Origin: Halieaceae bacterium
Lineage (GTDB): Bacteria > Pseudomonadota > Gammaproteobacteria > Pseudomonadales > Halieaceae
Assembly: GCA_003523185.1 (NCBI GenBank)
Contig: DPGN01000053.1
Location: forward strand, 42,492-56,010
Direction: 5' to 3'
DNA: 13,519 nt
Shown: piece by piece, positions 7,413 to 13,519 of the stretch
How positions within the stretch are numbered: position 1 is the first letter of the stretch
How the letters are laid out: every line of letters starts with the position of its first letter
Made by a program: the position numbers and the translations under genes
Notes under the pieces: generated by a model
What the model saw: the letters and a program-made list of their open reading frames with translations, nothing else
What the model was told of the DNA's origin: nothing
Databases searched by the model: none

Positions 7413-8435
7413 ATGAAGCTTGAAGGACGTAAGGTCACCCTGCATGACATGTGTCTTCGCGACGGCATGCACCCCAAACAGCACCAGATTACCGTTGATC
7501 AAATGGTCGATATTGCCGGCGCACTCGATGATGCTGGCGTTCCACTCATTGAGGTCACCCATGGGGACGGCCTCGGTGGCGCCTCGGTGAACTACGGGTT
7601 CCCCGCCGCCAGTGACGAGACCTATTTGAGGGCGGTGGTTGAGCGTGTATCGCAGGCAGGCATCTCTGCCCTACTGCTACCGGGCATCGGTACTGTCGAT
7701 CATCTTCGTATGGCGGCCGACTGTGGCGTCACCACGATTCGCGTGGCCACCCACTGCACCGAAGCCAATGTATCCCGGCAGCACATCAACCTGAGTCGTG
7801 ATCTTGGTCTCGATACGGTGGGATTTTTGATGATGGCACATATGGTGTCTGCTGAGGAATTACTGGCACAGGCCCAGCTGATGGAGTCCTACGGCGCCAA
7901 CTGCATCTATTGCACTGACTCTGCAGGCTACATGCTGCCGCAGGACGTGACCGATCGGGTCGGTTTACTGCGCAACAACCTAAAGAGCGAGACTGAAATC
8001 GGTTTCCATGGACACCATAACCTAGCCATGGGCGTCGCTAACTCACTGGCAGCCATTGATGCCGGTGCTGACCGTATCGACGGCTCAGCGGCTGGACTGG
8101 GGGCTGGTGCTGGTAATACGCCACTTGAAGCCATGGCCGCCGTGCTCGAGCGCATGGGCGCGGAGACAGGCATCGATATTTTCAAACTGGCCGACGCCGC
8201 TGAAGATCATGTCCTACCTATCATGGATGAACCGGTCCGGCTTAGCCGAGATGCGCTGGTACTGGGCTATGCCGGCGCCTACTCCTCGTTTTTGCTCTTT
8301 GCCAAGCGAGCACAGGCCAAATACGGCGTTCCATCGCACGAAATCCTGCTCGAAATGGCTCGAAGAAAGACGGTAGGGGGTCAGGAAGATCTGATCGAGG
8401 AAATCGCCATCGAGATGGCGGCGAAAGCCAGCTAG
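7413..8435 (+). CDS. hsaF: HsaF/TesG-like 4-hydroxy-2-oxoacid aldolase
   Basis: A 340-residue DmpG/BphI-family class II aldolase of the HMGL TIM-barrel type. It splits 4-hydroxy-2-oxohexanoate to pyruvate and propanal and passes the aldehyde to HsaG. Key residues are in place: Arg16-Asp17 in LRDGMH with the probable base His20, the metal-binding His199 and His201 in GFHGHHN, and a Tyr near 290 in GYAGAYSS. Its AAGGA (7400-7404) overlaps the hsaG stop codon, a sign of coupled expression. The DmpG communication and C-terminal domains appear complete by length. The stop codon lies in the loop of a small inverted repeat (8428-8441), which is not a convincing terminator. The regulator gene follows after 52 bases. 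Confidence 0.92.
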   Translation: MKLEGRKVTLHDMCLRDGMHPKQHQITVDQMVDIAGALDDAGVPLIEVTHGDGLGGASVNYGFPAASDETYLRAVVERVSQAGISALLLPGIGTVDHLRMAADCGVTTIRVATHCTEANVSRQHINLSRDLGLDTVGFLMMAHMVSAEELLAQAQLMESYGANCIYCTDSAGYMLPQDVTDRVGLLRNNLKSETEIGFHGHHNLAMGVANSLAAIDAGADRIDGSAAGLGAGAGNTPLEAMAAVLERMGAETGIDIFKLADAAEDHVLPIMDEPVRLSRDALVLGYAGAYSSFLLFAKRAQAKYGVPSHEILLEMARRKTVGGQEDLIEEIAIEMAAKAS

Positions 8436-8487
8436 CGCTGGACGGCAGTGGGTCTTTCTGATAACTAGGGTTTAGGGAATAACCGGG

Positions 8488-9648
8488 ATGTCTGTACGTA
8501 GCCCTATGAATCAACCAAACATAGCGGAGCTCTCGAAACTGATTGGTTTCCTCTACGATGGACACATCGAGGAAGACCCCTATAGTGCGTTTCTAGCTGA
8601 AACCCGCCGCATCATTGATTCTAATTTTGCTTCGATCACTATGCGCGAGCCGCAAGGTGACGATGGCGGTTTGTTATTCGTCTCCTGCGAGGCGCTGCCA
8701 AAAACCTTCGTCGATGATCACGACAACCCCTACACGGATCGCTATTACACCTCTAACCTCATGACCAACCTGCCCTGGGGCAAGGTTACGTCGCTGGACG
8801 AATGCGTGCCCTACCGCACCCTTGAGCGGACCGAGCTCTACAAGTACTGCATGGCGCCCATCGACATCTATCACATGATTGGTGTGGATCTGCGCAATGC
8901 CAACGGGCTTCGCTTTAGCGTGCGATTCTGTCGACCAAAGGCAGCCGATAACTTCGGCCCGCAGGAGCGCGAGTTCCTCGAGATGTTGGCCAGTCATATC
9001 CAGCGTGCCGTTGCTAATGGCATGCAACTCATTCAACTGGACAAGGAGCGCAAGCTCTACAGTTCGACCATCGCGAAACAGTCGGTTGGCGTGGTCACGT
9101 TGGATGAGCGAGGCAAAATAGTCTCGCGCAATGCTGTAGCGGACACGCTGATACGCGAGAAAGATGGCTTATCAGTGGTGAATGAGCAGTTACACCTCGA
9201 GAGCCCGTCGGCGAGAACCAAGCTGAACGGATTTATCGAAGATATTGTGGTTGCTCAGCGTAACCAGGACCCCGCCCCTACCAACGCGCTTTCAGTAGAA
9301 CGTCCGTCAGGAAAGGCAGATCTCGAGATCCTTCTCAAGCCCATGATGATCGACAAGACGGTGGAGCCCGGTCACACACCTCACATGATTGTTTTCATCA
9401 ACGAGCCCGAGCGCAGTTTCCAGATAGAAACGCGCATTCTGATGTCGCTCTACGGGCTTACCAAAGCGGAAGTCGCTTTGTCCAAACTACTGGCAGAGGG
9501 CGCCAATCTCGATCAAGCGGCCGCCGAACTAGGAATTGCCAGAAACACGGCCCGGGCCCAGCTTCGGTCGATTTTTGCCAAAACCGGCGTCTCGCGACAG
9601 TCGATGCTGGTAAGCCTACTTCTTAAGAGTGTCGTTACCTACTCTTAG
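8488..9648 (+). CDS. tesR: LuxR-type transcription regulator, TesR/TeiR-like
   Basis: A 386-residue protein with a C-terminal LuxR-type helix-turn-helix: LTKAEVALSKLLAEG (324-338), LDQAAAELGIARNTARAQL (341-359) and FAKTGVSRQSML (363-374). The N-terminal 300 residues have no motif I can name with confidence; the part around 198-222 (VGVVTLDERGKIVSRNA) looks PAS-like. No phosphoacceptor receiver domain or transmembrane segment is evident. Size, domain order and location match TesR (TeiR) of Comamonas testosteroni, a positive regulator of steroid catabolic genes. It is 52 bases after hsaF with no clear terminator between, so it may be part of the same transcript and reinforce its own expression. 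AGGGA at 8473-8477 is ten bases from the chosen ATG; Met7 at 8506 is an alternative start. Ligand sensing by this protein is inferred, not seen. Confidence 0.75.
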   Translation: MSVRSPMNQPNIAELSKLIGFLYDGHIEEDPYSAFLAETRRIIDSNFASITMREPQGDDGGLLFVSCEALPKTFVDDHDNPYTDRYYTSNLMTNLPWGKVTSLDECVPYRTLERTELYKYCMAPIDIYHMIGVDLRNANGLRFSVRFCRPKAADNFGPQEREFLEMLASHIQRAVANGMQLIQLDKERKLYSSTIAKQSVGVVTLDERGKIVSRNAVADTLIREKDGLSVVNEQLHLESPSARTKLNGFIEDIVVAQRNQDPAPTNALSVERPSGKADLEILLKPMMIDKTVEPGHTPHMIVFINEPERSFQIETRILMSLYGLTKAEVALSKLLAEGANLDQAAAELGIARNTARAQLRSIFAKTGVSRQSMLVSLLLKSVVTYS

Positions 9649-9661
9649 TGTTACTCGGATC

Positions 9662-9790
9662 AGCAACCGCCCCTTTCGCGTTTGCACCCAGGTAGCATTG
9701 TGTTGGGCTGCGTCTCTACTGCAGAGAGATGGCGGAAGCACGTATCGATTGCACACTGCGAAAGCACAAAGAAATTAAATGGCGGTTGCT
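9662..9790. repeat. Nested inverted repeats between convergent genes
   Basis: The 180-base gap between the convergent tesR and Ldh2 genes contains a perfect ten-base inverted repeat: AGCAACCGCC at 9662-9671 and GGCGGTTGCT at 9781-9790. Inside it lie a seven-base pair of arms (CTTTCGC 9673-9679, GCGAAAG 9758-9764) and a small hairpin TCTCT-ACTGC-AGAGA at 9713-9727. The arms nest correctly, so one transcript could fold into a branched structure. There is no T-run typical of an intrinsic terminator on either strand. It could be a structured 3' end, a small RNA or a mobile-element relic; none is established. Confidence 0.4.
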
Positions 9791-9828
9791 ACTACAACAC
9801 TATCCGCGCGTTAGTTAGGTCACACAAC

Positions 9829-10983
9829 TCATTGAGGGTCCGCCAGAGCAGCAAACTCGGACTTCAAGATTTCTTCGCTTAGACCATACTGCCCAGCGAT
9901 GTAGTCAAAAAACGGCTCCCAATGGTTAACGAGTACATCGACCATGTTCTCGCCCTTTACGAGATTTTTAAATGCTGTCTCGCCCGGTATGCGGATTCTT
10001 TGACCTGGCCGAGTTTCTGTTGCTTTGATTGCGCTGATAAATTCATCCGACCGTGCCTTTACCGCCGAAATAGGACCAAAGACGGCCGGATCTATACAAA
10101 TGTAGTAGCTACCTCCAACGGTAGCGGTTACGTCAGCACCTTCCGTCAAAGCACGCTGGTAATCATCGGTATCTGAAATCCGGTTAGCGGTTACGCCCAA
10201 AGGATTGATAATGGCGGTAAGCGCTTCAGTCCATAGATTGAGTGCATAGGTCCTTGGAGACTCAATTTGGCCACCGCAGGAGTAGCCCCAAACTCTTCCG
10301 TAGCCGGGATAAGGGCGAGCATATGCTGTTGGGTCGTCGGTTGTCTCACCAGTTTCCGGGTCAATACACCACTTACCCTGCATAGGTTTGTTCTGAAGCA
10401 CCGCTTCAGAAATATCAGCGTCATAAAATTCGGCAAACTTCAACGAGGCCCAGATTGGGGGTTCATTCCCCGAGGGCGCGATAGAGTCGAAAGGTGGACA
10501 CGACAGCATATTACGACGTCCACCAAAAGGGGCAACTAGAGGTGGCGTATTATTCGACGAGAACGCCATCATGTCGTGCTGCCACGCCTTGTAGACATAA
10601 GATGCGAAACTACCTGCATCATTATGGTTACCACCAAACACCAGTGCTATTCCCGATGTTTTTGCCTTCTCTATCGCAATATCAGCCATGACATTGAGTG
10701 TGTAATAACCAGAGGATCGATTCCCATCAACAACCGCCCAAGCCGCATCTTCATCCACGACCTCTGGGGTAGATGTCATATCTAGGATTCCAGACTTGAT
10801 CGACAGGTCCAACACTTCGTAGACCCCTAGACCCTGATTGAGCTTTCCTTGCAAATGAGCAAAACCAATGGCCTGAGCAATGTAGCTGGCATGCACTTCG
10901 CTGGCACCCGCCGCCATTGCAACTCGCGACAAAGCAAACTCCAGAAACCGAATATCCTCTTTTCTAACCGCGCTACTCATCAT
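9829..10983 (-). CDS. Malate/L-lactate dehydrogenase family (Ldh2) oxidoreductase
   Basis: A 384-residue NAD(P)-dependent oxidoreductase of the Ldh2 family (malate/lactate, ureidoglycolate and imino-acid dehydrogenases), somewhat longer than the usual 330-360. Family blocks are GYYTLNVMADIAIEKAK (about 92-108), GGNHNDAGSF (117-126) with the conserved His, and NNTPPLVAPFGGRRNML (144-160). The family's Ser-His-Gly motif near residue 48 reads LNQG, so the His is replaced by Gln. The segment DPETGETTDDP (208-218) is shared with the paralogue at the right edge. GGAGG at 10989-10993 is five bases from this ATG and eight from the next in-frame ATG at 10980; both starts overlap the end of the upstream dehydrogenase gene. 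The frame extends upstream to 11049, but that part lies inside the neighbour and lacks a ribosome site. Substrate unknown. Confidence 0.8.
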   Translation of the reverse strand: MMSSAVRKEDIRFLEFALSRVAMAAGASEVHASYIAQAIGFAHLQGKLNQGLGVYEVLDLSIKSGILDMTSTPEVVDEDAAWAVVDGNRSSGYYTLNVMADIAIEKAKTSGIALVFGGNHNDAGSFASYVYKAWQHDMMAFSSNNTPPLVAPFGGRRNMLSCPPFDSIAPSGNEPPIWASLKFAEFYDADISEAVLQNKPMQGKWCIDPETGETTDDPTAYARPYPGYGRVWGYSCGGQIESPRTYALNLWTEALTAIINPLGVTANRISDTDDYQRALTEGADVTATVGGSYYICIDPAVFGPISAVKARSDEFISAIKATETRPGQRIRIPGETAFKNLVKGENMVDVLVNHWEPFFDYIAGQYGLSEEILKSEFAALADPQ

Positions 10984-11755
10984 ACATACCTCCTGATACG
11001 GCAAGCGCACGTCGCGCCCTATCGTTGACGCCAACCGAGAGACCTCCATCGATAGTCAACGCCTGACCATTAACGAATCCGCAATCTTGCGTGGCTAAAA
11101 AATGAACCATTGCGGCCACCTCCTCGGGTTCACAAATTCGTCCGAGTGGTGACATCACCTCTTCCCATTCGAGCAATAGCTCTCCCCCAGGCTCGTGTGC
11201 CATTGGTGTGTTCACTGAGGCGGGGCAAATACAATTGACACGAATACCTCGCGCTCCCAACTCAAGCGCCGCCGTTTTTGTAATACCAACTACCGCATGT
11301 TTAGACGCACCGTAGGATGCGAGATCAACACAACCTGTCACGCCCGCAAGAGAAGCCATGTTTACGATTCGACCACCCGTGGTCATGTGGGGTGCAGCCA
11401 CAGCGATACCGTTAGTGACTCCCAGGACGTTCACCCGATAACAGTGCAGGAAATCCTCTGGCGGCGTGTCGACAAGCGTTTTATACCCAGCGAAAACACC
11501 GGCGTTATTGATGAGCACATCGATCGCACCGAATTTTGAAACGACATGATCTACCATGCCTTGCATGGCCTCTCTATTCGACACATCGACGGTATAGCTA
11601 TCGCAACCTAATGACTCGGCGACCTCACAACAGTCATTGAGGTCAGCGATGACAACGGTAGCGCCCGCCTCAGTGAAACGGGTTGCAACTGTTAAACCAA
11701 TCCCAGAGCCACCCCCGGTCACGATGGCGACCTGGTCTTTTAACGAGAAAAACAC
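10973..11755 (-). CDS. Short-chain dehydrogenase/reductase (SDR), classical type
   Basis: A 260-residue classical SDR when read from the GTG at 11755. This start has GGAG (11765-11762) six bases upstream; the longer frame from TTG at 11761 touches the same GGAG with no spacer, so it is less likely. The cofactor motif TGGGSGIG is at 13-20, and Asp38 after beta-2 favours NAD(H) over NADP(H). NNAG is at 83-86 and the catalytic Ser135, Tyr148 and Lys152 (YGASK) are all present. Such enzymes oxidise alcohols or reduce ketones. A hydroxysteroid substrate is plausible from the locus but not shown. About 20 residues follow the usual DGG near the C-terminus, and the last codons carry the ribosome site and overlap the start of the next gene. 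It lies 71 bases after the other SDR gene. Confidence 0.85.
   Translation of the reverse strand: MFFSLKDQVAIVTGGGSGIGLTVATRFTEAGATVVIADLNDCCEVAESLGCDSYTVDVSNREAMQGMVDHVVSKFGAIDVLINNAGVFAGYKTLVDTPPEDFLHCYRVNVLGVTNGIAVAAPHMTTGGRIVNMASLAGVTGCVDLASYGASKHAVVGITKTAALELGARGIRVNCICPASVNTPMAHEPGGELLLEWEEVMSPLGRICEPEEVAAMVHFLATQDCGFVNGQALTIDGGLSVGVNDRARRALAVSGGMYDE
10989..10993 (-). promoter_or_regulatory. Shine-Dalgarno site inside the upstream gene
   Basis: GGAGG on the minus strand is encoded by the Gly-Gly codons four to five residues before the end of the short-chain dehydrogenase gene. It directs the Ldh2-family start at 10983 or 10980. The stop TAG at 10975-10973 lies just past both starts, so a terminating ribosome is placed directly over this start region. 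Confidence 0.7.
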
Positions 11756-11826
11756 AGCCAACTCCAGTCGTTATTCTTTGTTTTATGCTGTTGCGCCGTT
11801 GTTGGACGAGCAAGTACCCAATCTGG

Positions 11827-12621
11827 TTACACGCCTGGTGCCATTCCCCCGGCGACCGGTAAAGCAACCCCCGTAATGTAGGACGCATTTTTATCCGCGA
11901 GAAATACGACGGCCCTCGCCACCTCCGAGGGCTCACCTCCGCGACCCATCGCGATCATTGCATCTTCCTCGGCCCGAGCGTCTTCTGTAGAAATATTTTG
12001 TTCCTCGGCCACGCGTTCAAAGAGATGCTTGCGCATATCCGTATTAATGGCCCCCGGGCAGATGGCATTGCAACGAATGCCCTCCGCCGCGTATTCAAGT
12101 GCTATGCCCTTAGTAAGACCAACTACGGCGAATTTAGAAGCGGTGTAGGAGACAGGAATCTCCGGTATAGCACCTAACCCACAGAGCGACGCTATATTAA
12201 TAATTGCGCCTTGCCCTCTTTCACGCATGGAAGGCAATACCGCACGGCACCCATTCACCGCACCCATGAAGTTGACATCGAATGCTGACTTGAAATCTGC
12301 TTCGCTCAACTGCAAGAACTCTGAGCTACCCCCTCCGACACCGGCATTGTTTACCAAAATGTCTACCGGCCCATAGTTGGCAGTAATTGAGGAAAACGCA
12401 GCATCGACGGATCCTGCATCAGATACGTCCATCGCGCACATAGCCACGTTGGGATAGCGACTTTTCAGATTAGCGACAGCTGCATCCAGCCGCGCTTCAA
12501 ACGCAGGTAGATCACTGATCACAACAAAGGCGCCGTGTTTTGCCAGCTCCTCGGCAACCGCATAACCAATACCTGCCGGGCTGCCCGCCCCCGTAACGAT
12601 CGCGATTTGACCTTCAAACAT
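11827..12621 (-). CDS. Short-chain dehydrogenase/reductase (SDR) with extended glycine motif
   Basis: A 264-residue classical SDR, first gene of the leftward operon. The nucleotide-binding loop reads TGAGSPAGIG (10-19), two residues longer than the common TGxxxGIG; this variant is known in some FabG-like SDRs. Asp37 after beta-2 suggests NAD(H). NNAG is at 91-94, Asn117 in DVNFMG, and the catalytic Ser145, Tyr159 and Lys163 (YTASK) are intact. The start has a strong GGGAGGG (12636-12630) eight bases upstream. It shares only general fold features with the next SDR, so the two probably act on different substrates or positions. Oxidation of steroid hydroxyl groups is a reasonable guess from the neighbours. 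Confidence 0.85.
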   Translation of the reverse strand: MFEGQIAIVTGAGSPAGIGYAVAEELAKHGAFVVISDLPAFEARLDAAVANLKSRYPNVAMCAMDVSDAGSVDAAFSSITANYGPVDILVNNAGVGGGSSEFLQLSEADFKSAFDVNFMGAVNGCRAVLPSMRERGQGAIINIASLCGLGAIPEIPVSYTASKFAVVGLTKGIALEYAAEGIRCNAICPGAINTDMRKHLFERVAEEQNISTEDARAEEDAMIAMGRGGEPSEVARAVVFLADKNASYITGVALPVAGGMAPGV

Positions 12622-12645
12622 TGCAGTTACCCTCCCGCCGGTTCA

Positions 12646-12710
12646 GAGATTAAGTATCTCCGCAGGTACCGACAAAAAATACTCTTCAATCGTACCTACT
12701 AGGGAGTATT
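12646..12710. promoter_or_regulatory. Divergent control region with inverted repeats
   Basis: The 143 bases between the leftward SDR operon and the rightward Ldh2-family gene (12622-12764) must hold both promoters. Three symmetric elements are visible: GAGAT-TAAGT-ATCTC at 12646-12660; AATACTC (12678-12684) paired with GAGTATT (12704-12710) across 19 bases; and TACT-AGGG-AGTA at 12697-12708. A direct repeat of GTACC at 12666 and 12692 is spaced 26 bases. On the minus strand TTGTCG, 17 bases, TAATCT is a weak promoter candidate. These elements differ from the CATA/TATG dyads of the steroid genes, which suggests another regulator. Confidence 0.35.
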
Positions 12711-12764
12711 GATGGCGATCTCTCTGGAAGCAGAGGATGAACCATCCGTCAGAGAGTAATAGGT

Positions 12765-13519
12765 ATGCATACAGAGTCACCCGAATTTCTCCATAAAGTC
12801 TATAAAACGGTAATCAGTGCCTGGGGAGCACCAGAACATCAGGCCGAGGCTTTTGCCGACGCCATTCTCGCCGGTGACCTGTATGGGAAAGACATGCAAG
12901 GTATGGGCATCGCCATGATCGATCATCTCATGATGCAGCATGGGCAAATCAACATGACAGCAGAGCCCGAAATTCAACAGGAGCGCGATAATTTTTTAGT
13001 CGTGGATGGGCATCGCGGGCTTGGCCAGTACACGATGACCTGGACCATGAACAAGGTTATTGAAAAGGCAAAAACCCAAACATTCGCGATTGGTTTAGTG
13101 CACGACTGGCATGATATCGGGTGCGCCAGTGCTTACACCAAACTAGCTCTGGACCACGATTGCATCGGCATCCTGTCGGTAAATTCAGTGACACAGACAG
13201 CGCCTTGGGGAGGACGGGAACTTAAAATGTCTGCTCCGCCTTTATCGTATGCTGTTCCCGGCGGGCACCACGGACCCATTATTGGGGACACCTCGGTGTC
13301 GGGCATCTACGAGACCTATTTATCAGAAGCGGTTTTAGCAGGGAAAAAGCTGGACACTCCCAGTATTGTTGATCCGATCACCGGCGAACTGACCGATGAC
13401 CCAGCGCCTTACATTGAGCATCCGGAGCATCGCTCGGCACCGCTCCTCGGCGCTCCCGTGTTTCCCAACGTAAAACTGTATGTGCTCAACGTATTTCTGG
13501 AAATCATGACAGGCATTCT
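12765..13519 (+). CDS. Second Ldh2-family oxidoreductase (3' end cut)
   Basis: An open frame of 251 codons from an ATG at 12765 to the window edge, with GAGAG at 12752-12756 as a modest ribosome site. It belongs to the malate/L-lactate dehydrogenase (Ldh2) family: the VHDWHDIG segment (112-119) with the conserved His, and NSVTQTAPWGG (140-150) followed by AVPGG (163-167), as in the cofactor-binding region of the family. The Ser-His-Gly motif is again changed, reading KDMQGMG (42-48) with Gln45 in the His place. DPITGELTDDP (203-213) matches the same segment of the Ldh2 protein encoded leftward at 9829-10983, so they are paralogues, although overall they differ much. About 100 or more C-terminal residues are missing. 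It faces the SDR operon across a shared control region, which suggests joint use. Substrate unknown. Confidence 0.78.
   Translation, partial: MHTESPEFLHKVYKTVISAWGAPEHQAEAFADAILAGDLYGKDMQGMGIAMIDHLMMQHGQINMTAEPEIQQERDNFLVVDGHRGLGQYTMTWTMNKVIEKAKTQTFAIGLVHDWHDIGCASAYTKLALDHDCIGILSVNSVTQTAPWGGRELKMSAPPLSYAVPGGHHGPIIGDTSVSGIYETYLSEAVLAGKKLDTPSIVDPITGELTDDPAPYIEHPEHRSAPLLGAPVFPNVKLYVLNVFLEIMTGI

Noticed and set aside
2698..8435. Biphenyl, phenol or phenylpropionate pathway instead of steroid
   Set aside because: No ring-hydroxylating dioxygenase or multicomponent hydroxylase is present. The acyl-CoA dehydrogenase-fold HsaA, the FadD3-like ligase and IpdA are specific to steroid breakdown.
8428..8441. 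CCAGC-TAGC-GCTGG hairpin over the hsaF stop as a terminator
   Set aside because: The stem is only five base pairs and no T-run follows; the bases after it are mixed. It does not support ending the transcript before tesR.
9682..9882. 66-codon plus-strand frame after tesR
   Set aside because: It has no good ribosome site, is rich in unlikely composition and runs into the antisense of the Ldh2 gene. It falls over the inverted-repeat structure.
10981..11049. Longer N-terminus (22 more residues) for the Ldh2 gene
   Set aside because: The extension lies wholly within the SDR gene, and a strong GGAGG sits just before the ATG pair at 10983/10980.
1..13519. CRISPR arrays, tRNA or rRNA genes, transposases, phage genes
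   Set aside because: No regularly spaced repeats, no RNA gene sequence and no mobile-element protein motifs were seen on either strand.

Overview
The window carries most of a steroid catabolism locus from what looks like a Gram-negative proteobacterium, possibly a marine gammaproteobacterium. The assignment rests on gene content and on a TesR/TeiR-like activator of the Comamonas type; the exact lineage cannot be fixed from the sequence alone. Coding density is high, start sites mostly have clear Shine-Dalgarno sequences, and there is no gap above 300 bases, no RNA gene, no CRISPR array and no transposase.

Left part (1-2582): ipdA, the alpha subunit of the hydrolase that opens the last steroid ring, runs leftward and is cut by the window edge. 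fadD3, the CoA ligase for the C/D-ring propanoate (HIP), runs rightward. They diverge from a 144-base control region that holds a 13-base perfect dyad. These two genes act on rings C and D.

Middle (2698-9648): a tight rightward series encodes A/B-ring cleavage in pathway order of function. HsaA hydroxylates the phenolic A ring, HsaC cleaves it by meta fission, HsaD hydrolyses the C-C bond, and HsaE, HsaF and HsaG take the released 2-hydroxyhexadienoate to pyruvate and propionyl-CoA. The HsaD product is the HIP precursor that FadD3 activates, so the two parts join into one pathway. The last gene is a LuxR-type regulator resembling TesR/TeiR, probably the activator of the locus. The flavin reductase partner of HsaA is not in the window.

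Right part (9829-13519): a leftward operon of two short-chain dehydrogenases and a malate/L-lactate dehydrogenase-family (Ldh2) oxidoreductase, facing a second, divergent Ldh2-family gene that is cut by the right edge. The two Ldh2 proteins are divergent paralogues that share a DPxTGExTDDP motif, and both have Gln where the family normally has His in its Ser-His-Gly motif. This module is the least explained part of the window. Its location suggests redox work on steroid hydroxyl or oxo groups or on side-chain intermediates, but that is inference.

The most interesting regulatory signal is a pair of dyads of the same design (CATA, five bases, TATG). One lies between ipdA and fadD3, the other between hsaC and hsaA just upstream of a plausible promoter. 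I found no other copy in the window.
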